Assembly (NCBI GenBank): GCA_030374765.1
Contig: JARGXX010000075.1
Location: forward strand, 1-64,000
Length of the DNA: 64,000 nt
Direction: 5' to 3'
DNA from: Agarophyton chilense
Lineage: Eukaryota > Rhodophyta > Florideophyceae > Gracilariales > Gracilariaceae
This document shows, in pieces, positions 21,028 through 32,946 of this stretch (within the stretch, counting starts at the first letter, position 1; the number at the start of each line of letters is the position of its first letter). The notes below the pieces were generated by a model. It ran no database searches and was not told where the DNA came from. It worked only from the letters and a program-made list of their open reading frames with translations. Made by a program: the position numbers and the translations under genes.

Positions 21028-22690
21028 GTTGGAAGAACCCGGATTACCGTGCGCGCCAGCCGAATCGCTAGCGGAGTTACTCCCGCCGGCCAGGCGTGCC
21101 ACGAGGGCGTGTCACATCGTACCAATGTCGCCGCTCGCCGCTTGCGCGTTCAGTACGACACCTCGAAGGAACTGGGAGATCACGGCCGCCTCTGGGCGTA
21201 TGGGAACCTCGATAACTTCCGGTTCGTCCGGCAATGCCGCCGCCACTGGATCGACCACTGCACCTGCGTGAGTCGCTCCCTGCGCCGGCTGCACCGTAGT
21301 ATCGGCACCATTGGGGTTTTCCACGTTTTCCATGACCTCTTCGCCACGGTATTCGCCCCCCTTCTTCCGGGAGATCTTCACCGCCATAGGCGTAGTAGAA
21401 GTCATCCGAGTTGACAAACCCTACGGGGTGCCCGTATGGTATGCCTCGCGGAGCCATCCGGAGTGCCGACGTGTCCACCTCGGAGATCTCTTGCTGCTCC
21501 CATGGGTTAAAGAAAATGAAATCTCCCGCCAACGGCGTTCGACGCCCCGGAGACCGATCAGCCCCACTGGCTTCTTGACCACGGCCGCTCTGCCGGACAG
21601 GCACGACAGCCAAGTCGACACGCCCAATGATGTCGATGAGCTCCTGAGATTCATCAGCGTTATTGACACCTCCAAGAGGGAGTTGATGGTCCAGCTGCCG
21701 GATGTAACCACGCAAACGCGGAGGAAGATACCACAGTCGATACTTGTCGTAGGCTTCCCACAAGATGTACGCCGCGGCGCGGACTGCCCATTCGGTTAGG
21801 ACCACGGACCAAAAACCGGAGGGCGGAACCTCGATGAGGTACGAGCCCAGATAGGAGACGACTGGAGGCAGCTCCACGTAACATCCCCGGCACACCTCGA
21901 CAGAGGACCACCACCCAGGCAGGGGAACGTATCGCCCGAACTGATAGAAGGGACTAATCCGGTTTATCTCCGTGTTCGGATAAGGGACAAAGAACCCAAA
22001 GCGGGATCTGCCCCGACGCTCCTCGCGGATGAAGTTCTGTAACCACCGATATCGGGACTCACGACGAAGGTGACGGAACTCGGCACGAATGATTGGACGG
22101 ACCCAGCATATGGCTTCTTGACGCGCTCGCGGTTGACCGCGCCATGCGTAAGTTTCCAACGCTGCAAGGCGGTCACAATAGCCGATCTCAACCTGAGTCC
22201 GGTACATCCGTAGGTCGAAGCCGAATTCGTCGAGGATGGGGTATTGAAAGTTTGCCCGGTTGATCCGTGAGTAGCCCATGCGGACGAATACAAGATGCGC
22301 CTCCTCCGCCGACTCGCGCCTTCGCCGCAGAATCGCGTGAAGGGGAACCGCCACACGGCGCCGCCAATCCCACGAGGTGGTGATCAAAGCCGGCAGCTCG
22401 CCCGGGAGACTCGCATTGCCATCAGCATACGACGCCACGAGTTCTTCGTCGAAGACCGCTTTCGGATGGAACCACGGAGCTCTCCGGAAAATCGCCGCAT
22501 GTTGACGCGGGTTTAACCCGACGAGTTCTTCGTAAGTAGGCGAGGTGTCCTCCGCAGGAATGATGTGGCTTGAAGCTTCAACGGGACCCCGGGATCGGCT
22601 CGGCGCGGTTAACGAGGCACTCCCCCGCGGAAGGGGAGCCGAATGGAAACCGGAGAAGTAACCCCGGCGGGGATTGTTACCAACGTTCAT
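21028..22690 (-). pseudogene. Antisense accessory ORF of element B, frameshift and stop
   Basis: Nearly identical to the ORF in element A. It starts at ATG 22690 (MNVGNNPRRG). One extra G in a run near 21360 shifts the frame, and the shifted frame then reaches TGA at 21112-21114, where A has AGA. The first ~445 codons are unbroken. A's own frameshift at 11511 is absent here, so the two copies broke independently and the common ancestor was intact. Function is unknown. Confidence 0.65.
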
Positions 22691-22928
22691 CAGAATACTG
22701 GTCACCGAGGTATCGGAATGTGTTCGCTGGAAGTTGGTGTACGATGCAGAAGAACGCTCGAAGTTCGAGGAGTGATTACCGCGTTGGTGCGTTTGTCGTT
22801 CGGTTATGCAGCTCTGCCTTCGAAAGTCGAGTGGTCGCTAGACGCGTTACGCGGCTCGCTTTTATGCCGGTTGGACCGTTGCCTTCCCGCCATGTCGATG
22901 GCGTGTTCGTCACCTAAGGAGGGGGATA

Positions 22929-23816
22929 TGAAGGACAATGCCCTTCAAGGGGGTTTCTTCCCAGGACTTAGAAGTTTCGCTCGCTTGAGGACTAGCTTGG
23001 TCTATGACAAGCGATACCGCTATTGCGTGCCGAAGGCCGCTTAGGACCGGAGGCGCACACTGGTGGAACACGTGGACTGCACGGATGCCGCCGCTCGAGT
23101 GCGAGGCGTGCCACACGTGGCCCGGATTCTACCTAATGGTTAGTATTATTTAGTAATTTTCAGTATTTATTTAGCTACGCAATCGCTATTTAGTGTCTAT
23201 TTTTTGGGCGCGCGCCCACTGTCAGGGGCCGCGCGCCACACTACTTAGGAGGTTGAGCACTGCTCCCCAGTAAACACCCTCTTGGGAGATCCCAAGGAGT
23301 GAGTCTTGGCTCTGAACTCTTCGCCTTCGGCGCGCCTTCACTGCATAATGCGTGAGCGCCCATCGCACGTTAGTTCATCCACCCCTCTGTCAACCAAAGT
23401 GCTACCACCACCGTGGGTTTATATTTAATCGCCGACACTTGTCGTATTCTCGCCCCTGTATAGGGTTTCGCCCCCGTTTTCCTCTTGTTCTCCTTTTTGG
23501 CTCTCGTGAGTGGCCGCCTCACTCACCTCGCTCGTCGACCTCATACGAGTGTTTCCTCGCTTCTTTTCCGACAATCGCCGTGGTACCGCTCCGCCTAGGA
23601 TTGGTCACACCCCGGACTGTGCCGTGCTCACCTAATCACTCTAGGTATATCCCGCCGGATTGGCCTCGGTCTTACATCCGACTCCGTCATGCCTTTCCAG
23701 AGTGGCTCTGTTTCTGTGCTCCGCTGGGACGCGTCTCCTCCGCCTGAGGCGTGTCTCTCAAGAGAGGAAGATCCCGAACATGTTCGTGGTGTCTCCGCTC
23801 CAAGCGTTGTCCTACA
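22929..23816 (+). repeat. 3' LTR of element B (888 bp) with polypurine tract
   Basis: It starts TGAAGGACAATG and ends GTTGTCCTACA. It is preceded by the polypurine tract CTAAGGAGGGGGATA (22914-22928). It is full length and flanked on the right by GGTAG. The matching left target duplication cannot be seen because the 5' LTR is missing. Confidence 0.9.
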
Positions 23817-24483
23817 GGTAGAGCACAACACTGGCGAGCTATAATGGGGGTCGTAAGGCCCCACTCGCCAATGAGGGTGGTTGGTACTATGGAACGGACA
23901 ACTACTTGTTGCAGCTCGTTAGGATTTCCGGTTAAAGAATCCTGAACAAGAATCAAGACAGTTGGTAAACCCATTTTTGTCTTTTTTACTTTGGAGTCGG
24001 CGCTCCCCTCTGTGCCTTATTTACTGTGCACAGGGGTGAGCGCCGCACAAAATGATTACTAGATATAAAATTGGTTAGCCAATTAGTTTCTCTACAGTAC
24101 GGGATAACCAGCTCTACTTAGACGAAAAATATTCCATCAGTATTCCGAGAATAGTAGAATACTACAAAAGGTACTAATTGCACCTGTTTTTGAGCCTACT
24201 TACAATCTCCCAGCTACAATATCTGTACCACCAGCCTCGCTACTGTCCGTTATTGTTTGAAAATAGTTTCTATGATAGAGAGATTCGGCTGCGGCGCCAG
24301 CCTTATTATATCTTTTTGTCTACTTGGGACGAGCCTTTAGAACTTTCTACGTCTTGTACCTATTCCAAAGACCTTTATCAATATACTTGTGATTGTAGTT
24401 TATTCTTGGTGCTTTTCCAATGTTAACAGATACTGTCATTGAAATATTATTCTCTTTTTTAATTCCCGTCGGATTTCATGCCC
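23817..24483. other. Intergenic remnant sequence
   Basis: I see no gene here. It contains the hairpin at 23999-24044. It becomes AT-rich after 24050. Confidence 0.5.
23999..24044. repeat. Long hairpin (17-bp arms, 12-nt loop)
   Basis: GGCGCTCCCCTCTGTGC (23999-24015) pairs with GCACAGGGGTGAGCGCC (24028-24044) at 15 of 17 positions around an AT-rich loop. It stands alone in non-coding DNA. It could be a remnant of a foldback element or a transposon end. Confidence 0.55.
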
Positions 24484-24750
24484 TTAGTTTTCGCAATGAA
24501 ACAGAAACATCTGCAAATCCGCAGATATAAAATCAAAGTGTGCTTTGCAACTTTTGACTGTGCGGTTTCCATATTTTTCGTCTAGAACCTGGCACGACGT
24601 TGGACCCTTTTTAGTAAAGCGACGGTGAATGGCCCCACAGAATGTCTTTGACGTCTGGTCTGCGCCGATGATGGGATCCTCCGAAGCATAAATCCATGCT
24701 TTTGTTAAGGCTTCGTTCTCCGCACTGTTCCGGCTCATGCCGCGTCTCAT
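24484..24750 (-). pseudogene. Myb/SANT-like protein fragment of a PIF/Harbinger-type element
   Basis: This 88-residue ORF starts with ATG at 24750. The pattern ENEALTKAWIYASEDPIIG, a Phe-containing helix (TSKTFCGAIHRRF) and NRTVKSCKAHFDFISAD matches the Myb-like trihelix DNA-binding proteins of PIF/Harbinger elements. Those usually read E...L..aW...SeDp..G..Q...FW..I...f, then R....l...W..I...v.kF. The frame stops after the third helix and the downstream sequence has many stops. No Harbinger transposase is seen nearby, so this is a relic. Confidence 0.5.
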
Positions 24751-25237
24751 TGTAATATTGTCAGAAGAAGATGCAAAAGTGGAAAGTGGATATGGAGATG
24801 GACATCCCCAGGTTTGCGGGCATAGATGAGCTCAATAGTGCGCTTTTCTATAGCTTTAGTCTATATGGTGTACTGTTTCGGTGTTGGCGCCAATTTCCAG
24901 CCAATGGCGTGGCTGTGTATGGCAATTCCATTGAATAGGATAGGTGCCAATCTAGGCCTATTGATGGGTTCATTATGACCGAAGCGCTTGCTATTTGGCC
25001 CCAATTACTAAAAGATACGAATAGATTTTTCCGGTAGAGATGCTTTTCGTCACTATTCTAAAAAATTATCAAACAGCGTGTCCGGTAGAGATGCTCTTAA
25101 AGTGCGTTTCAAAAACATATCCCTTTACAAAAACTGCGCCAAAAAGGCATTTCACGTACTGTAGAGCACATTTCACAACAAATAAGAACCACTAAGTCAA
25201 TAACACTGTTTCAAAAGTATATCCTTTATACAATCAT
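24751..25237. other. Intergenic sequence left of element C
   Basis: I see no gene. The 14-mer CCGGTAGAGATGCT occurs twice 49 bp apart (near 25031 and 25080). The last bases before element C should belong to the 5' part of the Tc1 element that continues at 37014. Confidence 0.45.
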
Positions 25238-26153
25238 TGTAGAGCAACGCCCAGTTAGGGGATACTTGAAGATGCAACTCATAGAATAAGGATTGAACCC
25301 TCCGAGGGTTATGACTATGATCCCCTCTAAGGTGTGCTGAGGTGGCACTGTTTTCTGGTTAGAGTTCGCCTATGAAGTGAAAATTCGGATGGCCCATGGT
25401 TGGATTGGCCCTGTGATACACGTGGCTTAATTTTGGCACCGATTTTCGGATATTTGTTAGAACGTTGGACTTTTGGGCCCTTACAGTGGGATCTCCACGT
25501 GTATGGCCCTGAGCAGGTGTGCACTACTGTAGAGTTTAGTTAGTGGGCTTTACTTAGCGAGACGAGATCTGACAGTCCGAAGCTCAGAGTAAAATGGGAA
25601 CCAAGGTTGGTCTTCGATACCTTTAGAGGTTCTTCGTCGCCATCGTTTCGGCCTTACAACCCGGAACGGGCTCTGGTTAGCAACGACTGCGTAGGGACAC
25701 GGCTCCACTTGGAGAGTGCCCACGTTTGGGTTCCGTGCAACCACCCCCTTGGGACCGCTCAGACGACCTGCGTGCACGATACCCGTGGGGGTTCTGCTTA
25801 CTTGTTGCGTGCTTTTTGTGTTTCCTTTGGAGGACAGGTTTTCGCCCCTGTATTGGGTTTCTTTTGTTGTTTCGCCCCTTTTGTGGTTCTTGGGTCCGGT
25901 GCCTGTTAGTGCCCGACCCTCGCCCCGTTTTTCCTCTTCGCCGGATTTTCCCCCATTCTTTGGGATACCCATACCCATTCCCGATCCAACGGTTTCTACC
26001 CCTCACCTCCGTCAGTACTGCCGGAATCCCCCGTGGGAGTTACACCCCACACTACGGGTGGAACGGAGGACTCTGTCTCTGAGTCTGCCTCCCCCAGGGA
26101 GCAAGGCTTCGAACACCTTGAGAGCACTTCCCGTCGCCGGGTTTTGCTTCACA
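25238..26153 (+). repeat. 5' LTR of element C (916 bp)
   Basis: TGTAGAGCAACG to GGTTTTGCTTCACA. It lacks the 7-bp duplication (GGTTGGA) present in the 3' copy. ORFs on both strands inside it recur in the 3' LTR and are not genes. Confidence 0.95.
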
Positions 26154-26155
26154 AG

Positions 26156-26173
26156 TGGTCTCTCGACTTAGAA
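26156..26173 (+). other. Primer-binding site of element C
   Basis: TGGTCTCTCGACTTAGAA, two bases after the LTR. It differs by one base from the site of element A, although the LTRs themselves are unrelated. Confidence 0.55.
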
Positions 26174-26380
26174 TCCGTTCTCGGACTTTTGGGTTGGTCA
26201 TCCACGTGTTGGAATATCTTTCGGAAGAGGAAGCACCGTCGTGAATAGTTGTTGTAGTGGTCTCCTTTGGAAAGGGTGGAATTGGTTTTTATTTTTTTTT
26301 TGTGTTACGTCATCCGTTCTCCGGGAATCTCGTGATCGAATTTCATCGTTACCCCGAATCGTCGGTGTCGTGTCTGCAGC

Positions 26381-28459
26381 ATGTCGCCGTCTACCCGTGG
26401 TTCCAGGACTGGATCGAACCGTCAAGCGGATTCAGTGCCCCCAGCCCCGCTTAGGTCGAGGAGCTCAATTCCCGAAGGTCGGAACGATTCCGGTATCGAT
26501 CCGGACACTCGGAGAGCACCCTCAGTGCTTTCAGGTCCTCGAGAGGTCGTGGCTGGGGGCCCAGCTCCAGTGTTGGAGACCCCCTCAGCAGCACCCCGAA
26601 GTCGGGCCGACCCTGAATTACAGCGCCTGGAGACTCGAATCGATATCGCCAACGCGGCTTACGTCGAGCTCCTTCAGGAGGTTACTACCCTCCGCCTCAA
26701 GGTGGAGGACGCCCAGGTGCGGGGAGTCGCCGATGACCTTCGTACCCTGAGGAGGGATGTGAACTCCCTTTTGGAAAGCTTTGGTACCCTTGGGGTCTTT
26801 ATCCAGGAGTACCGGAGCCTCGTGGAGGAACACCGCGTGCAAGCGGAACGCTTCCGAGCTCGGCTGGACACCCTCGAGGCCATTATCCGTATGGGCGGAG
26901 ACACAGAAGCCTCGAAGGATAAACCCGACGTTTCGGAAGACGAAGAACACCGCTCCGCTAAACGGGACCGCCGCCAGTCCAAGAAGAGGGTTCACCTCCA
27001 AGAGGATTTATCGGATTCCGATCCCAATCGCTCGTCATCGAGTTCGTCCTCCGAATCTTCGAATAGTGAAGATGGACGCCGGTCATCCCGGGCGACTCGG
27101 TCGAAGGCTACTTACACCTCTCAAGGGGCAATCCGTACCGGGAAGAAGGGTAGGAAACACCTTGGATTAAGGGAGCTGAAGCCGACGAATCCTCTCTATC
27201 GGAAGCTGCTATCGTACCGCTATTACCGGTTGGATAACCCTTCGGGAGATCGAACATCCCGCGGAACGGGTAGGGTCAAGGACTAGATCAAAAGGCTGAG
27301 CATCACCCTACAGAAGAGGGAGTTCACAGGAACAGACCCAATTCTGGTGCTCGATTTCCTTGCGAGGTTCGTCCAGGAGGCTGACATCCTCGGTATGAGT
27401 GAAGCGCAAGCGTATCTTGCATTACCCTATTTCTTAAAGGGGATGGCTGAAGACCAGTTCAACTCCGTCCGTGGATCATCCCGAGCCTCGGAAGGGGGAG
27501 TCACGTGCTGGCCCGAAGCGGTGCAGTACCTCTTGAGGTCATACGCTACTGGAAATGCGATTCAGGAAGCAATCCTTGCATTAAGGGATACGCGGCAGAA
27601 GCCGATGGAAACCGAAACGGTGTATTCAACTCGCTTGAATAAAGCGTTTCACCGATGCAGGAATGTATTCCCTGCCTACGAGAGATGCGCCATGTTCGTG
27701 GATGGTTTGGACCCCTCGATAAGGGCATTGGTTGCCCGACATCGGGAAGAGAAGCGCAAGCTGACCTACTTGGAACTGGTTCAGTACGCCCAGGCTGAGG
27801 GGGATACTCTCCGTGCCCGGCAGAACCGAAAGAGTCGGCCGACAGGTGCACTCCTCGCCGATGGAGGTAACTCGTCTTTGTCACTCGCAGGAGGCCCTGC
27901 CCCTGTGGGGGTCAATGATAACATTCACTTCATGGGAAGTAACCCCGAATCTATGGGTACGTCTGAGTTGCCGTCGACATCCGCTCCGACTACGGATGAA
28001 GACCCTGCGCTCTATACCAAAGGACGGAGGGTGCCAGCCGCATCGCTACCTTTTGCAAATACCGCTGCTCGGTTCTCTCGCCCCGGATGGAGGGATACAG
28101 CACCACGTCGCGTGGATTCACGTCCACAACCGAACCCGGCAGGGCTGATTTGCTATTTGTGTTACCTCCGTGGTCACAAAGCACCAGACTGCACATTTCC
28201 CCTGCGGGAGGGTTCACGAATTATCGCTCAGTACGAGGCTCTGACCGCTGAGGAGAAAGCTCGAGTCCCGAGTAGGTGCTATGAGGAACAAAGGATACTC
28301 CGAGCTCACCTTGCTGACAGGGATACAGAACTTGTACCCGCGAACGGGGAACAACCGGTCCCCTTCGAGGCAGCTGCACCGAATTCGGTGGGGTTCGCTT
28401 CGAAAAACCAAACTTGGGAGTCTCCCCTGCGGGAGGGGCGTCTTCTAAGACGGAGTTGA
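26381..28459 (+). pseudogene. gag: Gag of element C, one in-frame TAG
   Basis: One frame runs from ATG 26381 to the stop at 28459, broken only by TAG at 27284-27286 after GRVKD. Element A has Cys at that position. The N-terminal region (~300 residues) is Arg/Ser/Glu-rich with a heptad-like helical stretch (LETRIDIANAAYVELLQEV) and a serine cluster. The central capsid-like region starts FTGTDPILVLDFLARFV and contains LNKAFHRCRNVFPAYERC. A zinc knuckle, CYLCYLRGHKAPDC (CX2CX4HX4C), lies at about 28150-28192. The last 46 nt overlap pol, which is in the -1 frame. Confidence 0.8.
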
Positions 28460-31400
28460 AGACGCCCGAGGCGCTCCAGCTTCGCTCCCCAGCTGTGACT
28501 ATCCTTTCAACGAGAACGGCTGACACTGACGTTAGCTCGGGATACTTTAGTGTCCTCCGTCGCCCGTGGATACGGTCCCGTAATCTCCGTATTCCGGATC
28601 GAGTTATGGTAATGGCCAAGCGGAATTATAAAGTATTCGCCGACTTCGGCCTGTCCAACCAGTTTAAGGTTCGTCAAATATCTGTCCTGGATACAGGAGC
28701 CGCTTCTAACTTAATTCATGTTGAATTTTTACCCCCGCTGCTCCGAGTTCAAGTTCGTACCGGTCCACGTTTGGATATCGCCGATGCGAACAACAACCCG
28801 CTACGGACACTGGGTACAATTTCCCTCATGGTGAGGTTAGGCTCCTATCTCGTTCAGCTAGAGTTTATTGTATGCAAGTCACTTGCAGCACCAGTCATAC
28901 TGGGTTGCGACTTTTGCGACCGCTTCGTGGAAGCCATCCGTCCTCGGAATAGAACTGTGGAACTCGAAGACGGGTCTACGATCCCAATCGTTCGTAAACC
29001 CTTACAGGGAGCAGCGCGAACACGCGTTCCTCTCCCTGTCGCGCAGGAATCTGTGAAGAAGGACCCGGTGTCTACACGGGTAAAGGTTGCGAAGTCAGTG
29101 GCTATCCCGCCAGAAACCCAGGTTTGGGTCACAGTTGTTACCAAGCAAATTGGTGTGCATGTGGTACAACCGAACCCTTCTCTGTATATGCGGCGTCAAC
29201 TCGCCCTTGCGAATGGGGTTGTCTCCGTGGAACCGGATAAACCTTTCAAGGTTTTGGTAGCCAACTTTGGAAAGACAACGCAGCATTTGGTCAAACACCA
29301 GATCCTGGGTTCTGTTCTTCCACACCCGCATGCGGTCGTACCTACAAAGATCTCTATCGCAGAGGTCCTTGGTGTGGCGGACTCTAAGGAGGGGGAGGAC
29401 ACTGCCGAAATCGCGGAAGACGGTGAGCATACGACTGCAGCTCCACACGCTGAACACTTTAAACCTCAGAAGGTTACGGCCCCTATCACAGGAGCAGACC
29501 AGACGGATCCTGTTCAGGAATTGGAGAAATGGGATCTCAACCATGTACCCGCATCTCATCGGGAGAAGCTGAGGCACATGCTTCGTGAATTTACCCCCAT
29601 GTGGGATGGTTCCCTTGGAACTATTGGGATTACAGAACACCGCATCGACTTGTTACCGAACACTCGGCCTATTGCCCAACACCCTTACAGGTCTGGACCG
29701 AAAGCTCGGGAAGAGGAGAAATCTCAGGTGGAGAAGATGCTTAAAGCGGGCGTAATTGAACCTGCCCAGTCCGCTTGGGCCTCACCAGTGGTGTTAGTTC
29801 CGAAACCGGATGGATCGTGGCGTTTCTGCATCGATTACAGACGCCTGAACGAGGTAACCATTAAGGATGTGTACCCGATCCCTCGGATGGACGAATACAT
29901 CGACTCCCTTGGGAGCGCTACTGTTTTCTCTACCCTCGACGCCAATTCGGGCTACTGGCAAGTCCCTATTAGGGAGGAAGATCGAGACAAAACGGCTTTC
30001 GTGTGTCATCAAGGACTTTTCCCATTCCGGAGGATGCCTTTTGGGTTGACAAATGCCCCCGCAACGTTTCAACGGGCGATAGACATTCTGTTGGCTCCCT
30101 TCAAGTGGAGGACGTGTCTAGTGTATTTAGACGACATTATTGTCTTCTCCAACAACATGGATGACCACCTCGAACACGTCAGGGACGTAATGAAGATACT
30201 CCGCGACGCGGGAATCACCTTGAAACTCAAGAAGTGCGAGTTTTTCACCGATTCGGTTAAGTACCTGGGTCATATTATCCGTCCCGGACAGCTTTCAATC
30301 GATGAAGTACGAGTGAAATCCTTGAAGGAAGCAAAACACCCGAAAACTCAAACGGAGTTGCGATCCTTCTTAGGTCTGTGTAACGTGTACCGCCGATTCG
30401 TCCCGAACTTTGCGGATATTGCCACCCCCCTCAACAGGCTCTTGACGAAAGGACAACCAGTTGAACTGGAACCTTTTGGCGACGCGGAAGCGTCTGCCTT
30501 CACGGCACTGGTGAATGCCGTAACATCACCGCCAATCTTGGCTCTACCCAATCCTGGGCTCCCTTACGAAGTGGACACCGATGCTAGTGCAAACCAAGTA
30601 GGGTGTGCACTGTTCCATTCCTCTGAGGATGGTGAACGTCACCCTATTGGGTACTGGTCACGTTCCCTGAATGTCCATGAAAGGAACTACTCGGTCTCCG
30701 AGAAAGAATGTTTAGCCATCGTGTGTGCCTTAGCTACATTTCGCCCCTATCTGATGGGTACTCTTTTCAAAGTCCATACGGACCACGCATGCTTGCGTTG
30801 GCTCCTGGAGATCTCCGAACCCTCGGGCCGCCTTATGCGCTGGCGTCTCCGACTGTCGGAATTCGACTTTGAGATCCTGTACAAGAAAGGGAAGCTGAAC
30901 ACTCAGGCTGATGCACTATCCCGCTTGGGAACCACAGCGGAAACGGAACCCTACGAAGACGATGACATCCCATGCTTTATGGTATCGGACCTCGAGGGAG
31001 GAGCTCAACCGCTGACGGATGATGTTTGTGACGATATACTCGTCAACGGGAGTCTGGATTCGCCGACCGGCTCTTTTATACCTATCTCTCCAGAGGAGAT
31101 GATACGCGAGCAACAGCTCGAGCCATACTGTACACGGATTCGGGCTCGCCTCAACGGAGGATTTCAGTTACCTTTCGAGGACGACGATCAGGGTTACCTA
31201 ATCAGGACCATTGGACCTCGCCCGAGGATAGTGGTGTCGCACACCCTACAACAGAGGGTATTACACCTCACTCACTATGTGAAGGTTGGCGCCCACCCCG
31301 GGGGAAGAAAACTGTACCTCACGTTGAGAAGGGACTTTTACTGGCCGGCAATGGCATTCGATTGTTACGCCGTCAGACGGGCCTGCGCCAATTGCGCCAA

Positions 31401-32946
31401 GAATGACGTCAAACTTCGGAAGCACTCTAAGAAGTTGACGCTGTTCCCGGCACGGGCTCCACTCGAATTCGTGGCCATAGACATCCTAGGGGAGTTTATC
31501 AGGACGCCCCGAGGTCATCTGTATCTGCTTGTCATTTCTGACAGATTCTCTAAGCTAACGAGAACTGTGCCACTGAAGCGGATCACCGCCGCCACCGTCG
31601 CGCAAGCGTTCGTGACCCATTGGGTGTTCGTATATGGACCGCCGGTGCAGTTGTTATCCGACAACGGAGGGCAATTCGCATCAAAGTTCTTTCAGGATGT
31701 ATGTCGAATCCTTGATGTAAGGAATTTATTTGTTACTACGTATCACCCTCAGGGGAATGGCCAGGTGGAGAAGTTTAACCGCACGATACTCAACGCTTTG
31801 AGATCGTATGTTGCGGATCACCCCAAAAATTGGGACTTGTACAAAGACGCTATCACGTATACATACAACACCCAGGTACATCGGGTTACATCGTTATCTT
31901 CATTCGAACTGGTACTGTCGAGGACACCGCCACCGGTCGCCATCGAGGCTCAACCGACGCTGTCGACGTACCCGTCACCAAGATTGTACCGAGAAGCCTG
32001 GAAGGAGTGGCTTACGAAGATGGTGCCGATAGCCCGGAAAGCAATGGACAAAGCTCAACGCGCCTACAAGAAGGACTTTGACAATCGGGTTCGCAAACCT
32101 CTACCTCAGGTGGAGCCCGACGACTTCGTCTTCCTTTAAAAGGAATACTACAATCCTGAAAAGAAACGTAGGCACAAGCTTTCGCCAATTGTGGACGGAC
32201 CCTATCGTGTGGTTTCTGTAGACCCGGACACGGTGGTATTGGATATCGCTAACCGCCACGAACGGATCTCCAGAAACCGCATCACACGAGCGCCCAACCC
32301 AAATGTGGAATTGGTGTCGGCACCAACGCCCTCCACAGGGGATGATTCAACGGAAGTTAACCCGTCAGGCGGATATTCGAACAACCGCCCCGTTATACTT
32401 CCGCACCCGGAACGTGGTTTAACCGACCTACCGGAAACTTCGGATACTCCCGAACCTGGGCCCGCTCCCTCAACGGCCCAGTCAACGAACTCTTACAGAG
32501 TTACTCCCCCACCGGAGGTAATCAAGCCTCCTGGCTCTCCGCCTAAGGAGGGGGAGGAGGACTTAGTTCCTTCGCAGGACGATGTTTCGGCGTCAGCCAG
32601 TCGCCCTAACAGGGAATCTAGTTCTCACAGTGAGACGGCGAGCCCGACCGAGCCGGCGACAGAGAAGTCACAACCCCAGCGTATGGGTAGCGACATCACC
32701 GCCGACCCAGCCGAGCACGACGTCAGAAAACATGACGAAAACCCGCCTAGGGAGAGTCGTGTGGAGAACTCCGCACCCGGAACGCCTACAGAGCCGACGA
32801 TCACCCGCCGCCGCGGAAGAGACACTGAGGTGTCGCACACTCAAACCCCGCTTTCTCGGGAACGAGCTGTGTCAGCGGACCCGCACGAGGAAGATCTCGA
32901 CGACGAGGTTGACCAAATTTGGCTCTCCGTTATGGAATGGGAATAG
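28414..32946 (+). pseudogene. pol: Pol polyprotein of element C, one in-frame TAA
   Basis: The open frame overlaps the end of gag. Pol has no clear ATG at its start, so it is probably made by -1 frameshifting; AAAAAC in the overlap at 28403-28408 is a candidate slip site. Domains in order are: aspartic protease (VLDTGAASNL), reverse transcriptase (FCIDYRRLNEV, then CLVYLDDIIVFSNN), RNase H (YEVDTDASANQVG, VHTDHACLRWL), integrase zinc finger (ACANC), and integrase core with Asp in FVAIDILG, Asp in LLSDNGGQF and Glu in YHPQGNGQVEKFNR. After TAA at 32137-32139 the same frame continues as the integrase C-terminal domain (KLSPIVDGPYRVVSV) and a Pro/Ser/Glu-rich tail to TAG at 32946. All catalytic residues are present. 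The single TAA is the only obvious lesion and removes the C-terminal domain. Confidence 0.9.

Larger units (their letters stand above)
20569..23816 (+). mobile_element. Ty3/gypsy element B, 5' part removed by insertion of A
   Basis: This is the 3' third of an element of the same family as A in opposite orientation: chromodomain ORF (+), opposite-strand ORF (-), polypurine tract and a complete 3' LTR. It begins mid-element at 20569, immediately after the outer end of A's 5' LTR. The missing 5' part should lie on the far side of A, but the DNA transposon occupies that position at 10124. Confidence 0.85.

Noticed and set aside
25550-26171. Two-strand ORFs of 100-150 codons, repeated at 36410-36942
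   Set aside because: They lie inside the two LTRs of element C and recur only because the LTR is duplicated. No protein signature.
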